DNA of 7,707 nucleotides from an uncultured Rothia sp. (GTDB lineage Bacteria; Actinomycetota; Actinomycetes; Actinomycetales; Micrococcaceae): the NCBI RefSeq assembly GCF_937976295.1, contig NZ_CALJRY010000160.1:1-7707 (forward strand). Direction: 5' to 3'. The position numbers and the translations under genes are program-made. Position 1 is the stretch's first letter; each line of letters begins with the position of its first letter. This document shows, piece by piece, positions 1 to 5,635 of this stretch. The notes under the pieces are model-generated. The model did no database searches, was not told where the DNA came from, and was given only the letters and a program-made list of their open reading frames with translations.

Positions 1-2
1 CC

Positions 3-548
3 TTCAAAGAGCTGAGCAAGAAGGGTAGATACAACCGTCAGAACAGCATTGTTGCTCTCGATACGGCGAAAGTCCTTGACTGGCTTGAACACCTGAACAC
101 TGCAGGTATTCGCCAGCTTCCACTGGGGGACGCTCACGGAGTGCCGGTGGATCTTCCTGGCGGTTTTACGATGCGCATGTCCAAGGAACGTGTGGGTCAG
201 TGGCAGTTCCGTCAGGAGCTGTTGAACCGCTTCGGCAATATGTGTGCGTTTACAGGTGCTTGCCACACGGCGGCGCTGGATGCGGCGCACCTGTACAGTT
301 ACGCGCGCGAGGGCGAGCACCGCGTGGATGAGGGCCTTCTGCTACGCAAGGATTTGCATAAGCTTTTTGATAGTGAGCTGGTGGGTGTGAGTTCTTCGCG
401 GACTCTTCTTCTGCACCCTGGCTTGGGGAATACGCAGTATCAGTCGTTGGCGGGTGCCCGCCTGAAGGTTGAGTTGCCTAACCGAGCTCTTGAGCTGTTG
501 GATGAGCACCGCTCGGGCTTGAATTGGCTTGAAGAGGCGCTAGTCTAG
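3..548 (+). CDS. HNH endonuclease, C-terminal part (5' end outside the window)
   Basis: The frame is open from the first bases, so the 181 visible residues are the C-terminal part of a longer protein; the GTG at 141 is probably internal. The HNH (beta-beta-alpha metal) nuclease signature covers visible residues 63-123: a segment reading RVGQWQFRQELLNRFG, then CAFTG (Cys81), an AAH motif (His96), and GLLLRKDLHKLFD with His119. Proteins with this arrangement usually have NGLLL; here Glu110 stands where the Asn would be. The family cuts DNA using one metal ion. Whether this member serves restriction, mobile-element or another role cannot be told. It converges on the methyltransferase gene and shares a bidirectional terminator with it. 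It could be a further defence nuclease in the same block as the restriction system, but that is inference. The family call is firm; the function is open. Confidence 0.8.
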   Translation, partial: FKELSKKGRYNRQNSIVALDTAKVLDWLEHLNTAGIRQLPLGDAHGVPVDLPGGFTMRMSKERVGQWQFRQELLNRFGNMCAFTGACHTAALDAAHLYSYAREGEHRVDEGLLLRKDLHKLFDSELVGVSSSRTLLLHPGLGNTQYQSLAGARLKVELPNRALELLDEHRSGLNWLEEALV

Positions 549-569
549 GTCTGCTCTGGCTTAGGCCGC

Positions 570-591
570 CGGGCATGCAACGGGCATGCAA
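570..591. repeat. 11-bp unit, two exact tandem copies
   Basis: The unit CGGGCATGCAA occurs at 570-580 and again directly at 581-591, just after the HNH stop codon. Each copy contains the palindrome GCATGC. It abuts the left arm of the terminator. No function is evident; it is probably a small slippage duplication. Confidence 0.8.
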
Positions 592-592
592 A

Positions 593-638
593 AGGAGGTG
601 CAGTAGCTTTTGGGCTACTGCACCTCCTGTGCGTTTTT
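593..638. terminator. Bidirectional intrinsic terminator between convergent genes
   Basis: A perfect 15-bp stem (593-607 with 614-628) closes a 6-nt loop. On the plus strand it is followed shortly by TTTTT at 634-638. On the minus strand the stem is followed at once by a T-run, the complement of AAAA at 590-593. It can therefore end both the HNH gene (plus) and the methyltransferase gene (minus), which converge here. Confidence 0.85.
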
Positions 639-650
639 ACTGGTTATGTC

Positions 651-1970
651 TTACTGGCTGTGTCGGCGGGCGATAGCCTTACCAATTTCGTGCGGGATAC
701 CCACCACAAGAGCATTACCCATGCAGAAGGCACGGTTACCGTCGCTCATGCCGGTGTCAGTCCAGCCGCGAGGGAAGCCCTGCAACTGATCCAACTCATC
801 GGGCACAAGACGGCGGTACGCACCAGAATCACCAATCACAACATGCTTGAAGCGGGAGGCTCCCGAGCCTCCTTCGCCGGTCAGGATGGTACGCGCCGGG
901 CGGTCGAGCGGATCTGGGAAAGACATTGAACCTTCGGTGTAGAAGTATTCAAAGCCGCTTGCCTTGTTGATGCGCTTTTCCTTCTTCGCGCCCTTGAGGT
1001 ACTCCCAAGAAGGAACCTTGTCAGGGGCAATAAAGAACTGTTCCGGCACCTCAGAGTCGGGAAGAACCACGTCACCAAGCGTCTTAAATTCGCCGCGGTA
1101 GTCAGGCTCTACCTTGCTGGTGAGCACGGTGCCGTTCTGCATGACACCGGCAATCTGGAAGGGCGAGGTCTTAGCACCAATTCCGAAGTGTTCCGTCTCG
1201 TAGTAAGGGTCGGCGGAGATGGTGAATTCATCGGCCTCATTGAGCTCTTCGAAGACGGAGAGAAGACCCTCAGATTCTGCAGTTTTGACTGGGAATGCTT
1301 CTGCTAAAACACCGGTGTGGGTGATTCGGCGCGACAAATCCCATTCGGGGGCGTTGTGTTCGGCGTAAATGTAGACGCGCTTACGCTTCTGCGGGTGGCC
1401 GTACTCTGCCGCGTTGATAACGCGCCATTCGACGCTGTAGCCGAGCGCGTAGAAGCAGGAGAGCATAATGGCGAAGTCGCGACCTCGCTGCTTAGCGGGC
1501 GATTTCAGCAGGCGGTCAACGTTCTCCAGAACAACATATTTGGGGGTCTTAAGTTCGAGCGCGCGGTGAATATCCCACCAGAGCACGCCCTTCTTACCTT
1601 CAATGCCGTGCGACTGAGAAAGGGGCTTGGTGACCGAGTAATCCTGGCAAGGGAAGCCACCGCAGAGCAGGTCAGCGTCGGGAATTTCGTAGAGACCCGC
1701 CTCCACGTCATCAAGTACGGCGTGGATGTCGCGGTTTTCGAGGTTTGCTTCTTCGCCGAAACGTTCCTGGTAGCAGCGTGCCGCGAACTGGCGGCCGACC
1801 GTTCCCGGGGGCTCCCACTGGTTCGCCCAGACAGTCGTGAAGGGGCCTGCGGAGGGCAGGGTCATGCCGTTGGCGTTATAGCCTTCAAATCCTAAGCGGA
1901 AGCCACCTACACCGGCGAAAAGCTCGATAACTTGGATAGGCTGGCTACTGCTGGTGGTTTTCTGATCCAT
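651..1970 (-). CDS. DNA (cytosine-5-)-methyltransferase, cognate of the Sau3AI-like enzyme
   Basis: This 439-residue enzyme transfers a methyl group from S-adenosylmethionine to C5 of cytosine. All key C5-methyltransferase motifs are visible: motif I ELFAGVGGF (residues 16-24), motif IV GGFPCQ with catalytic Cys108, motif VI ENV (149-151), motif VIII QKRKR (194-198), a variable target-recognition region about 200-355, motif IX RPART (357-361), LQGFP (396-400) and motif X GNALVV (418-423). Length and the sequence around motif IV (PCQDYSV, then GKKGVLWW) resemble methyltransferases of GATC-specific Sau3AI-type systems. That is recalled resemblance, not a search. The ATG at 1970 has AAGGA at 1981-1985, a good spacing. 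It is divergent from the endonuclease gene and protects host DNA from it. GATC specificity is inferred from the partner. The family call is certain; the pairing is strong. Confidence 0.95.
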   Translation of the reverse strand: MDQKTTSSSQPIQVIELFAGVGGFRLGFEGYNANGMTLPSAGPFTTVWANQWEPPGTVGRQFAARCYQERFGEEANLENRDIHAVLDDVEAGLYEIPDADLLCGGFPCQDYSVTKPLSQSHGIEGKKGVLWWDIHRALELKTPKYVVLENVDRLLKSPAKQRGRDFAIMLSCFYALGYSVEWRVINAAEYGHPQKRKRVYIYAEHNAPEWDLSRRITHTGVLAEAFPVKTAESEGLLSVFEELNEADEFTISADPYYETEHFGIGAKTSPFQIAGVMQNGTVLTSKVEPDYRGEFKTLGDVVLPDSEVPEQFFIAPDKVPSWEYLKGAKKEKRINKASGFEYFYTEGSMSFPDPLDRPARTILTGEGGSGASRFKHVVIGDSGAYRRLVPDELDQLQGFPRGWTDTGMSDGNRAFCMGNALVVGIPHEIGKAIARRHSQ

Positions 1971-1980
1971 GAGTCAGTAG

Positions 1981-1985
1981 TCCTT
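1981..1985 (-). promoter_or_regulatory. Ribosome binding site of the methyltransferase gene
   Basis: On the minus strand AAGGA lies 10 nt upstream of the ATG at 1970. It supports that start codon. Confidence 0.7.
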
Positions 1986-2017
1986 ATAGTCCTCTGTAAA
2001 TACATTCGAATACTAAT

Positions 2018-2047
2018 ACTATAGCATAGAATAGTTGTTCAGATCAA
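2018..2047 (-). promoter_or_regulatory. Predicted methyltransferase promoter whose -35 box contains a GATC site
   Basis: On the minus strand TTGATC (2042-2047) and TATAGT (2018-2023) are separated by 18 bp. They match the sigma-70-type consensus at 4 and 5 of 6 positions, and would start transcription near 2011, giving a leader of about 40 nt. The -35 hexamer includes the GATC at 2042-2045, the expected target of the enzyme. A palindrome ATTCGAAT (2004-2011) sits at the predicted start point, and AATAC is repeated on the plus strand at 1999, 2009 and 2015. Confidence 0.5.
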
Positions 2048-2061
2048 GTGGGTTATATAGG
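2035..2061 (+). promoter_or_regulatory. Weak candidate promoter for the restriction endonuclease
   Basis: TTGTTC (2035-2040) and TATAGG (2056-2061) are spaced 15 bp apart, shorter than ideal; TATATA at 2054 is an alternative -10. It overlaps the predicted methyltransferase promoter, so the two genes may compete for polymerase. The GATC at 2042-2045 falls in its spacer. This is tentative. Confidence 0.25.
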
Positions 2062-2080
2062 AATCCGTGACGATCCAAAG

Positions 2081-2094
2081 AGCGCAGCTGCGCT
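2081..2094. promoter_or_regulatory. 14-bp perfect palindrome upstream of the endonuclease gene
   Basis: AGCGCAGCTGCGCT reads the same on both strands. It lies 70 bp before the endonuclease start and 5 bp after a GATC site (2072-2075). Position and symmetry suit an operator or a leader-RNA hairpin. No separate controller gene is present in the intergenic region, so any binder is unknown. Confidence 0.4.
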
Positions 2095-2147
2095 ATCTGA
2101 CGTAGCATGAAAGCAAGAAACAGCACCGCCGCTACCCCTCTACTTCC

Positions 2148-2154
2148 GGAAGGA
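2148..2154 (+). promoter_or_regulatory. Ribosome binding site that fixes the endonuclease start
   Basis: GGAAGGA lies 9 nt before the ATG at 2164. The upstream in-frame ATG at 2107 has no such sequence before it. This decides in favour of 2164. Confidence 0.7.
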
Positions 2155-2163
2155 ACACCGACC

Positions 2164-3663
2164 ATGAGCCTTTTCGATTACGACGATACGAGCATTGATA
2201 GCATCCTCAAATATACAGAAAAGAATCTCATCGGCCGCACGCTCCATGACATCTTGGAAGAGTTCCAGAACTCCGAGTACAAAACCTATGAAGATAAGAA
2301 AAAGGGTACTCCCTCAATGGTTGCGCGCAAGGAAATTAGCGAGCTCTCCAAGGGACGCTATGGCAACCTCACTGAAGAGGCTGTCTTCGGCATCAAACCC
2401 AACAGCTCCCGGGAATCCGATATTCCCGCCGCAAAGGTCGAAATCAAAACGACCCCTTACCGGGTGACCGCGAACGGCGCTATTTCCGCCAAAGAACGTC
2501 TAGTCCTCAGCATGTTTAATTTTCATGAGGAAAACCTAGACGATTTTTATCAGACGCATCTTTGGCATAAGTGCCAAAATATTTTGCTTCTGTTTTATAA
2601 GTACCAAAAGAATCGCGATATTTTGGATATTATCGCCGATAAATTTTTCCTTTTTGACTGGCCCGAAGAGGATATGCCGACCATTCTAGAGGACTATAAA
2701 CGTATTACCCAGAAAGTCCTGGAGGGACGCGCACACGAGCTTTCCGAATCTGATGGCATGTACCTTTCAACCTGCCGCAAGGGTGCCGGCAAAGACAAGG
2801 ACCGCACTACTCAGCCCTATGGCCCCGAGCTGGCCAATAGGCGCGCCTGGTCTCTCAAGAGTAGCTACATGACAACTCTCCTCCGCACCAAGGTTTTCAG
2901 CCAGGAGGAACAGGAGAGTATCGGTAAAGCAGCCCAGGATACCTCTAAGCCTTTCACCCAGATTATTGAAGAAAAACTTCTGAAGCACCGGGGCCAGAGC
3001 GAGAAAGAACTCTGCAAGGAGTTTGATGTTAACTTTAATGCCAAGGGCCGCAACAGCACTCTTGTGAGGAAAATTCTAGGCCTTTCCTCGGATATTGACA
3101 GCACTGCTGAATTTAAAAAGGCAAACATGAATATTCGTGCTATTCGTGTTGATAAAAACGGGCTCCCTAAAGAGGATTCTCCCTTTAAGAACTACCGTTT
3201 TATTGAACTAGCGAATGAAAAAGAGTGGGAAGAATCCCATATTTACACTGAGATTTTCTCAAGGAAATTCATGTTTGTTGTTTTCCGCGAGAATGAGACC
3301 GGTGACTTCTGCTTGGATCAGGTCAAGTTCTGGGGTTTCCCCGATTCCCTCGAGCCGGAACTGGTGAGGGTATGGCAAGAGACGAAGGAAATCATTAATC
3401 AGGGCGTTAAACTGACGGTCAAGCCGAATGGCGAGGATGGTGTTAAGGTTTCCACTAACTTCCCGCAGAGCAAGGCGAACGAATACCTTTTTACGAAGGT
3501 TCACGCCTCCCAGACCTACTACGAAGTTAAGCCTGGCGAGTTTGTCGGAAAAGGCAAGCTCAAGGATACCGACGAACTGCCCGACGGCAGCCGCATCACG
3601 AAGCACTCCTTCTGGCTACCCAAAAAATTCGTTCAGCAGATTTTGCGCGGTGAATGGGACTAA
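2164..3663 (+). CDS. Sau3AI/MutH-family type II restriction endonuclease (GATC expected)
   Basis: This 499-residue protein is close to Sau3AI in length. The catalytic core near the N-terminus has the MutH-type Asp...Glu-x-Lys pattern: Asp86, then Glu93-Ile-Lys95 followed by TTPY. Next come SAKERLVL (108-115) and, further on, RAHELSES and the WSLKSSYMTTLLR segment, both of which I recognise as Sau3AI-like. The C-terminal half, from about residue 285 (MNIRAIRVDKNGLPKE, then EKEWEES and FMFVVFRE), matches the second MutH-like domain. In Sau3AI that domain binds a second GATC and activates cleavage, and here too it shows no evident catalytic triad. It cuts unmethylated DNA and is paired with the divergent methyltransferase. 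Part of the gene is far more A/T-rich than hisS (34% G+C at 2521-2640 against 60% at 6001-6120, hand counts), suggesting foreign origin. It ends in tandem stops TAATAA. Confidence 0.92.
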   Translation: MSLFDYDDTSIDSILKYTEKNLIGRTLHDILEEFQNSEYKTYEDKKKGTPSMVARKEISELSKGRYGNLTEEAVFGIKPNSSRESDIPAAKVEIKTTPYRVTANGAISAKERLVLSMFNFHEENLDDFYQTHLWHKCQNILLLFYKYQKNRDILDIIADKFFLFDWPEEDMPTILEDYKRITQKVLEGRAHELSESDGMYLSTCRKGAGKDKDRTTQPYGPELANRRAWSLKSSYMTTLLRTKVFSQEEQESIGKAAQDTSKPFTQIIEEKLLKHRGQSEKELCKEFDVNFNAKGRNSTLVRKILGLSSDIDSTAEFKKANMNIRAIRVDKNGLPKEDSPFKNYRFIELANEKEWEESHIYTEIFSRKFMFVVFRENETGDFCLDQVKFWGFPDSLEPELVRVWQETKEIINQGVKLTVKPNGEDGVKVSTNFPQSKANEYLFTKVHASQTYYEVKPGEFVGKGKLKDTDELPDGSRITKHSFWLPKKFVQQILRGEWD

Positions 3664-3686
3664 TAACCGAACGTAAATAACCGCAG

Positions 3687-3722
3687 CAGGCGGCCCCGGA
3701 TACACAGGCGGCCCCGGATACA
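3687..3722. repeat. 18-bp unit, two exact tandem copies
   Basis: The unit CAGGCGGCCCCGGATACA occupies 3687-3704 and again 3705-3722 with no mismatch. It includes the left arm of the endonuclease terminator, so that arm exists twice and either copy could pair with the single right arm. Confidence 0.9.
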
Positions 3723-3748
3723 GATGTGTTCGGGGCCGCCCGCTTTTT
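3707..3748 (+). terminator. Intrinsic terminator of the endonuclease gene
   Basis: A perfect 10-bp stem, all G/C (3707-3716 with 3731-3740), has a 14-nt loop and is followed by CGC and TTTTT (3744-3748). It lies 44 nt after the endonuclease stop. The same right arm can also pair with 3689-3698 in the first tandem repeat copy. Confidence 0.85.
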
Positions 3749-3757
3749 AGACCGAGG

Positions 3758-3824
3758 TTTTCGATAGGTTAGTGTCTTCGCCGTGGGTCTTTAACCCGCA
3801 GTGAAGGCACTAACCTATCGAAAA
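3758..3824. repeat. Palindromic element E1 (dispersed repeat)
   Basis: A 17-bp perfect inverted repeat (3758-3774 with 3808-3824) encloses more pairing: 3775-3781 with 3801-3807 including two G-T pairs, and GGGT (3785-3788) with ACCC (3794-3797). The whole 67 bp can fold as one long hairpin. There is no T-run after it, so it is not a typical terminator. A diverged copy (E2) in inverted orientation lies at 7131-7201; the two share 16 identical bases, here at 3764-3779. Confidence 0.8.
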
Positions 3825-3892
3825 TCCATGAACCCGGTGCGCCTTCCATCTGCATCGGGTGGGGGCGCGAATATAACCCCCGCAGACACGCA

Positions 3893-3953
3893 GAAGCCAC
3901 ATGTGTTTCGAGAAGCCACCATTATTGCGGCTTTTCGAAACACATGTGGCTTC
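3893..3953. repeat. Long inverted repeat E3
   Basis: Two 25-bp arms (3893-3917 and 3929-3953) are complementary except for one G-T pair at 3912/3934, with an 11-nt loop. The arms contain CACATGTG. No T-run follows on either strand, so it is unlike a classical terminator. Its sequence differs from E1 and E2, so it is a separate element. It lies in the 400-bp gene-free stretch 3664-4064; apart from the repeats and hairpins listed I see no gene there. Confidence 0.8.
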
Positions 3954-3983
3954 TCGGCGGTAAGGCGTTGATGAAGCAAGTAA

Positions 3984-4019
3984 CCCGGGGCGCCAGCCTC
4001 TAGCGGCCAGCACCCCGGG
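3984..4019 (-). terminator. Possible terminator of the DUF349 gene
   Basis: An imperfect GC-rich inverted repeat (3984-3998 with 4005-4019, 12 of 15 pairs) follows the DUF349 stop by about 45 nt on the minus strand. What comes after it there (GTTACTTGCTT) is only a weak T-rich tail, so termination here is plausible rather than clear. Confidence 0.35.
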
Positions 4020-4029
4020 CGCTACTCGT

Positions 4030-4063
4030 CCGGCTAGAACTCCGGCTAGAACTCCGGCTAGAC
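4030..4063. repeat. 12-bp tandem repeat, just under three copies, after the DUF349 stop
   Basis: The unit CCGGCTAGAACT runs at 4030-4041 (one base off in flank), 4042-4053 and, in part, from 4054. Read on the minus strand past the DUF349 stop codon it stays in frame and would encode repeated VLAG. Confidence 0.75.
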
Positions 4064-4064
4064 C

Positions 4065-5333
4065 CTAGTTGCCGAAGCCCTGCAGGGTTGCTGCCCAGGC
4101 GCGGCGAGCCTCCAGAGCTTCCTTAGCCTTGGCGATCTTCTTGGAGTCGCCGCCCTTTTCAGCTGCTGCGAGCTCTGCTTCCAGTTCGGTGAGGGAGTCC
4201 TCGATCTGTGCGAGCAGGGAGTTCGCGCGGGCTGCCTTGGCGGGGTCGTTGCGCTTCCACTTTGCCTCTTCGGCGCCGTTGATTTCGTCCTGAATGCGGC
4301 GCAGCTCGCCGTCGATGCGACGCAGGTCGTTGCGGGGTACGCGGCCTGCCGCATCCCAGCGGTCCAGGATCTTCTCGAAGGCTGCCTTCGCGCCCTCAAT
4401 GTCCTCGACGGGCAGGAGTGCGCGTGCTTCTTCGAGCAGTGCTTCCTTGACCTTGAGGTTTTCGGCGTAGACTGCGTCCTGCGCTGCTTCGGCTGCATTG
4501 CGGGCGTTGAAGAACACGTCCTGTGCCGCGCGGAAGCGTGCCCACAGCTTGTCGTCTTCGCGACGGTGGCCGCGGGGTACCTGCTTCCAGGCGCGCATCA
4601 GGTCGCCGTATGCGCGGGAAGTCTCAGACCAGTCAGTCGAGGTGGACAGCTCTTCCGCGCGTGCAATCAGCTCTTCCTTGGCGCGCTTGATGCGTGCGTT
4701 GCGGTCGTCCAGCTGCGAGAAGTGCGCGCGGCGGTTGCGGTCGAAGGTGGTGCGGGCTGCACGGAAACGCTTCCACAGCTCGTCCTCTACGCTCTTTGCC
4801 AGGTGAATTTCGCGCTGTGCCTTCTTCCACGCTTCGAACAGTTCGTTCATGCGGGAGTGGGAGTTCTTCCAGTGAATCTGGTCGGGGTCCTGGCCGGCAA
4901 TCTGCTCGGCTTCCGCGACGATTTCTTCACGGACGGCGAGGGCGCGTTCACGGTTTTCGGTGCGTGCCTGCTGCTGCTTTTCGCCGAGTTCAGCGATCTG
5001 CTCTGCCAGTGCGATGAGGCGCTTCTGCAGGCCGGAGTAGTCGCCGACCATGTTGCGCACACCGATCTGTGCACCGATGGAGGTGATGCCCTTCTGCAGG
5101 TCTGCGGCGGGGGCGTTGTTGGCGAGGCGGGATTCGAGCAGGGCAACCTGCGCCTCGACGTTTTCAAACTTGCGGGCGAAGTAGCTGAGCGCTTCTTCTT
5201 CGGAGGCGCCGGGCAGCTGGCCTACGGCGTATTCTTCGCCGTCGACAATGACGAAGACGTGGCCGTCCTCGGAGACGCGGCCGTACTGGCGTGCCTTTTC
5301 GAGGTTTACAGTGTCGTCGGGTTTGGTAGTCAC
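4065..5333 (-). CDS. DUF349 domain-containing protein
   Basis: This is a charged, helical, cytoplasmic-looking protein of 422 residues with no signal peptide or membrane segment. After an N-terminal part with YGRVSEDGHVFV and YAVGQLPGAS come three DUF349-like repeats, at about 137-204, 219-279 and 294-356. They carry the typical pattern of a W-K segment followed by LWxRFRAAxDxF (WKKAQ...LWKRFRAARTTF, then WKQVPR...LWARFRAAQDVF). The last 50 residues look like a coiled coil. The biochemical role of the family is not established. The start is uncertain: the GTG at 5333 is preceded by GAAAGAG and begins where the sequence becomes ordered (MTTKPDD). A GTG at 5423 would add 30 low-complexity residues and may be used from a leaderless transcript. 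The gene is divergent from hisS. Confidence 0.88.
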   Translation of the reverse strand: MTTKPDDTVNLEKARQYGRVSEDGHVFVIVDGEEYAVGQLPGASEEEALSYFARKFENVEAQVALLESRLANNAPAADLQKGITSIGAQIGVRNMVGDYSGLQKRLIALAEQIAELGEKQQQARTENRERALAVREEIVAEAEQIAGQDPDQIHWKNSHSRMNELFEAWKKAQREIHLAKSVEDELWKRFRAARTTFDRNRRAHFSQLDDRNARIKRAKEELIARAEELSTSTDWSETSRAYGDLMRAWKQVPRGHRREDDKLWARFRAAQDVFFNARNAAEAAQDAVYAENLKVKEALLEEARALLPVEDIEGAKAAFEKILDRWDAAGRVPRNDLRRIDGELRRIQDEINGAEEAKWKRNDPAKAARANSLLAQIEDSLTELEAELAAAEKGGDSKKIAKAKEALEARRAWAATLQGFGN

Positions 5334-5429
5334 CGCTATAACTCTTTCACTCGGGGGTGCTGGGGGTGGGGCGCCTTTGCGCTGTTCCCCGTGGTGGGCA
5401 CCCGTTTGGGTGTGCGTGTGCACCTCCTA

Positions 5430-5435
5430 AGCATA
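5430..5435 (-). promoter_or_regulatory. Candidate -10 box of the DUF349 gene
   Basis: TATGCT on the minus strand, with no clear -35 box. Six bases downstream begins the GTG at 5423, so transcription could start on or beside that codon. AGGAGG lies in between (5423-5428), overlapping the GTG and too close to serve it. Confidence 0.35.
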
Positions 5436-5561
5436 GCCTCTGCGGGGTGTGTGTGAGTAGTGTCTGGTCGTGTTGTGTTGTGGGCGAACCTGCCGGCCGC
5501 GGGTTTGTGCGGGTTTGCTCGGGTGGAACTGGGGGAGTGGGTGCTGTGCTGGGGTGGGTGT

Positions 5562-5570
5562 TGGTATGAT
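5562..5570 (+). promoter_or_regulatory. Extended -10 promoter of hisS
   Basis: TGGTATGAT is a TGn extended -10 element with TATGAT matching 5 of 6 consensus bases. No good -35 is visible, which is common with extended -10 promoters. The start would be near 5577, leaving a leader of about 60 nt. I see no T-box or other riboswitch in the 302 bp between the DUF349 and hisS starts; the stretch is G/T-rich and otherwise featureless. Confidence 0.5.
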
Positions 5571-5621
5571 GGGTAGATATGCCCGGAGGTGTTCCGGGGT
5601 TTTGTTGTCGAGTTCTTTGTC

Positions 5622-5627
5622 AAGGAG
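5622..5627 (+). promoter_or_regulatory. Ribosome binding site that fixes the hisS start
   Basis: AAGGAG lies 8 nt before the ATG at 5636. This favours 5636 over the in-frame ATG at 5579, whose extra 19 residues resemble no HisRS N-terminus. Confidence 0.8.
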
Positions 5628-5635
5628 TATCGCGT

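Noticed and set aside
1317..1895. 192-codon open frame on the plus strand inside the methyltransferase gene
   Set aside because: The opposite strand carries all the methyltransferase motifs; this frame has no domain of its own.
2107..2163. Earlier ATG for the endonuclease (19 more residues)
   Set aside because: There is no ribosome binding site before it, while the ATG at 2164 has one at ideal spacing and gives a Sau3AI-like length.
1971..2163. Small controller (C-protein) gene between the restriction and modification genes
   Set aside because: The 193-bp A/T-rich gap has no open frame with a helix-turn-helix; it looks purely regulatory.
3664..4064. CRISPR array or transposon end in the repeat-rich gap
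   Set aside because: The repeats differ from one another, are not regularly spaced, and no cas or transposase gene is in the window.
4566..5456. 296-codon open frame on the plus strand across the DUF349 gene
   Set aside because: It mirrors the real gene, has no recognisable domain, and lacks a convincing ribosome binding site.
5579..5635. Earlier ATG for hisS
   Set aside because: It would place the start almost on the predicted transcript start and add residues unlike HisRS; ATG 5636 has AAGGAG before it.
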